A stretch of DNA of 64,000 nt from the NCBI GenBank assembly GCA_001898405.1, contig MKTW01000018.1:118432-182431 (forward strand), read 5' to 3'. The position numbers and the translations under genes are program-made. Of the stretch, positions 63,298 to 64,000 are shown one piece after another; the stretch's first letter is position 1; each line of letters begins with the position of its first letter. The notes beneath the pieces are model-generated. The model saw only the letters and a list, made by a program, of their open reading frames with translations. It ran no database searches and was not told where the DNA came from. Origin of the DNA: Sphingobacteriales bacterium 44-61. Lineage in GTDB: Bacteria > Bacteroidota > Bacteroidia > Chitinophagales > Chitinophagaceae.

Positions 63298-64000
63298 TTA
63301 TTTCTTACCAGCATAAACACTCCTCTTTTGCTCCAAAAACTTGATCAGTTTAGCTTTTTCAACTTTCGTTTTATTACGCAGAATTGCGTCTTTAATAGCA
63401 TCCTGACAAGCAGAAGTAATTTCAGCATGGCTTAATCCCAATGCGATTTTCACAAGAGGTTCGAGTTTAAAGGTGGATTTAAAGGATGAAAGTTTGTTTG
63501 TTAGAAGTTTAATTATTTCTTTTTCAGATGGTAGGTTGTATGTGATAATATCATCAAACCTTCGGAAAAGGGCTTGATCTAAAAGAGAAAGATTATTGCT
63601 GGCAGCCAGTATTAAGCTATCCGATTTGTCCTTATCAATAAAATAAAGGAATGAATTGAGCACTCTTCTCATTTCACCCACATCATTATCTTTTGCTCTT
63701 TCGCCACCAATGGTATCAAATTCATCAAAGAAATAAACGCCTTTTTTTTCTTCTATTAATTCAAATATCTGTCTCAACTTATTTCCCGTTTCACCCATAA
63801 ACTTAGTCATTAGCTTGTCCATGAGGATAACGTACAAAGGAAGTTTTAATTCCTGCGCAATGACAGAAGCGGTCATCGTTTTTCCTGTACCCGGTGTACC
63901 CACCAGTAAAATCTTCCGGCGGTTGGCCATACCATATTTATCGAGCTTGTGACTTTGCTTATATTCCAGTAATATGCGATCAATCTTTTCAGTTATTTCA
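63298..64000 (-). CDS. AAA+ ATPase (IetA-like), 5' end outside the window
   Basis: At least 234 residues; the frame is open to the window edge and a complete Met start at 63930 would cut off the segment ITEKIDRILLEYKQSHKLD that precedes the ATPase core in this family, so the gene begins beyond base 64000. Walker A is GTPGTGKT, Walker B is YFFDEFDTIGG, sensor 1 is ILAASNN, and the arginine finger is in LFRRFDD. The small C-terminal helical lid follows. In IetAS systems the ATPase partners with the protease encoded next to it; the two genes are 2 nt apart here. Confidence 0.88.
   Translation of the reverse strand, partial: EITEKIDRILLEYKQSHKLDKYGMANRRKILLVGTPGTGKTMTASVIAQELKLPLYVILMDKLMTKFMGETGNKLRQIFELIEEKKGVYFFDEFDTIGGERAKDNDVGEMRRVLNSFLYFIDKDKSDSLILAASNNLSLLDQALFRRFDDIITYNLPSEKEIIKLLTNKLSSFKSTFKLEPLVKIALGLSHAEITSACQDAIKDAILRNKTKVEKAKLIKFLEQKRSVYAGKK

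Noticed and set aside
59807..64000. Integrase-type island with a duplicated tRNA 3' end as attachment site
   Set aside because: No integrase gene and no repeat of the tRNA-Asn 3' end were found in the visible part; the far end may lie outside the window.

Overview
The window looks like a chromosome segment of a Bacteroidota bacterium, most likely Chitinophagaceae. The evidence is that starts are rarely preceded by a Shine-Dalgarno sequence, that the Bacteroidota -7 promoter element TAnnTTTG recurs before genes (the best examples have a TTTG- or CTTG-like -33 box 20-21 nt upstream), and that typical families of the phylum are present (DUF4834, PepSY-like secreted proteins, long Wza-type SLBB exporters, bacterial GH3 proteins, a 615-residue PurF-like protein). 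The species cannot be read from the sequence.

Layout. 1-6.5 kb: housekeeping (thioredoxin-like fragment, parvulin isomerase, metF, lptB, GH3, fabG), closed by a strong bidirectional terminator. 6.5-30.9 kb: one surface-polysaccharide locus of 21 genes, all on the minus strand and often overlapping by 4 or 8 nt. It runs, in transcription order, wza-like exporter, wzz, pseB, pseC, pseG-pseH fusion, pseI, pseF, Pse-associated methylase, pseA/wbpG-type amidotransferase, hisH2, hisF2, GT-B transferase, wzx, GT2, wzy, glf, GT4, wecG/tagA, epimerase, wcaJ-type initiating transferase and wzi. The predicted product is a Wzx/Wzy-dependent polysaccharide carrying pseudaminic acid, probably with an acetamidino group made by PseA-HisH-HisF, plus galactofuranose and a ManNAc-type sugar. 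A gene-free leader of about 700 bp with an inverted repeat precedes the locus.

31.5-44.1 kb: phenylacetate-type genes (enoyl-CoA hydratase, paaZ), small lipoproteins, adk, msrB, an aminotransferase, a MurG-like transferase, a SixA-like phosphatase, a long PurF-like protein and a SurA-like chaperone. Two long intergenic palindromes (34.5 and 37.2 kb) lie here. 44.1-49.1 kb: the rimP-nusA-infB operon, with a promoter and a 12-bp leader hairpin. 49.2-59.5 kb: small secreted and membrane proteins, tRNA-Met(CAU), hflX, a Rieske protein, a degenerate histidine-kinase-like protein, a GT39 transferase and an EndoQ-like PHP nuclease.

59.7-64 kb: tRNA-Asn followed by an accessory island, namely an IS1-family element and a two-gene AAA+ ATPase/subtilisin pair that resembles the IetAS anti-phage system. 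The protease gene has lost its last roughly 80 codons to a one-base frameshift, and the ATPase gene runs off the window edge. This island, the Pse/acetamidino locus and the long palindromes are the parts most worth a second look.
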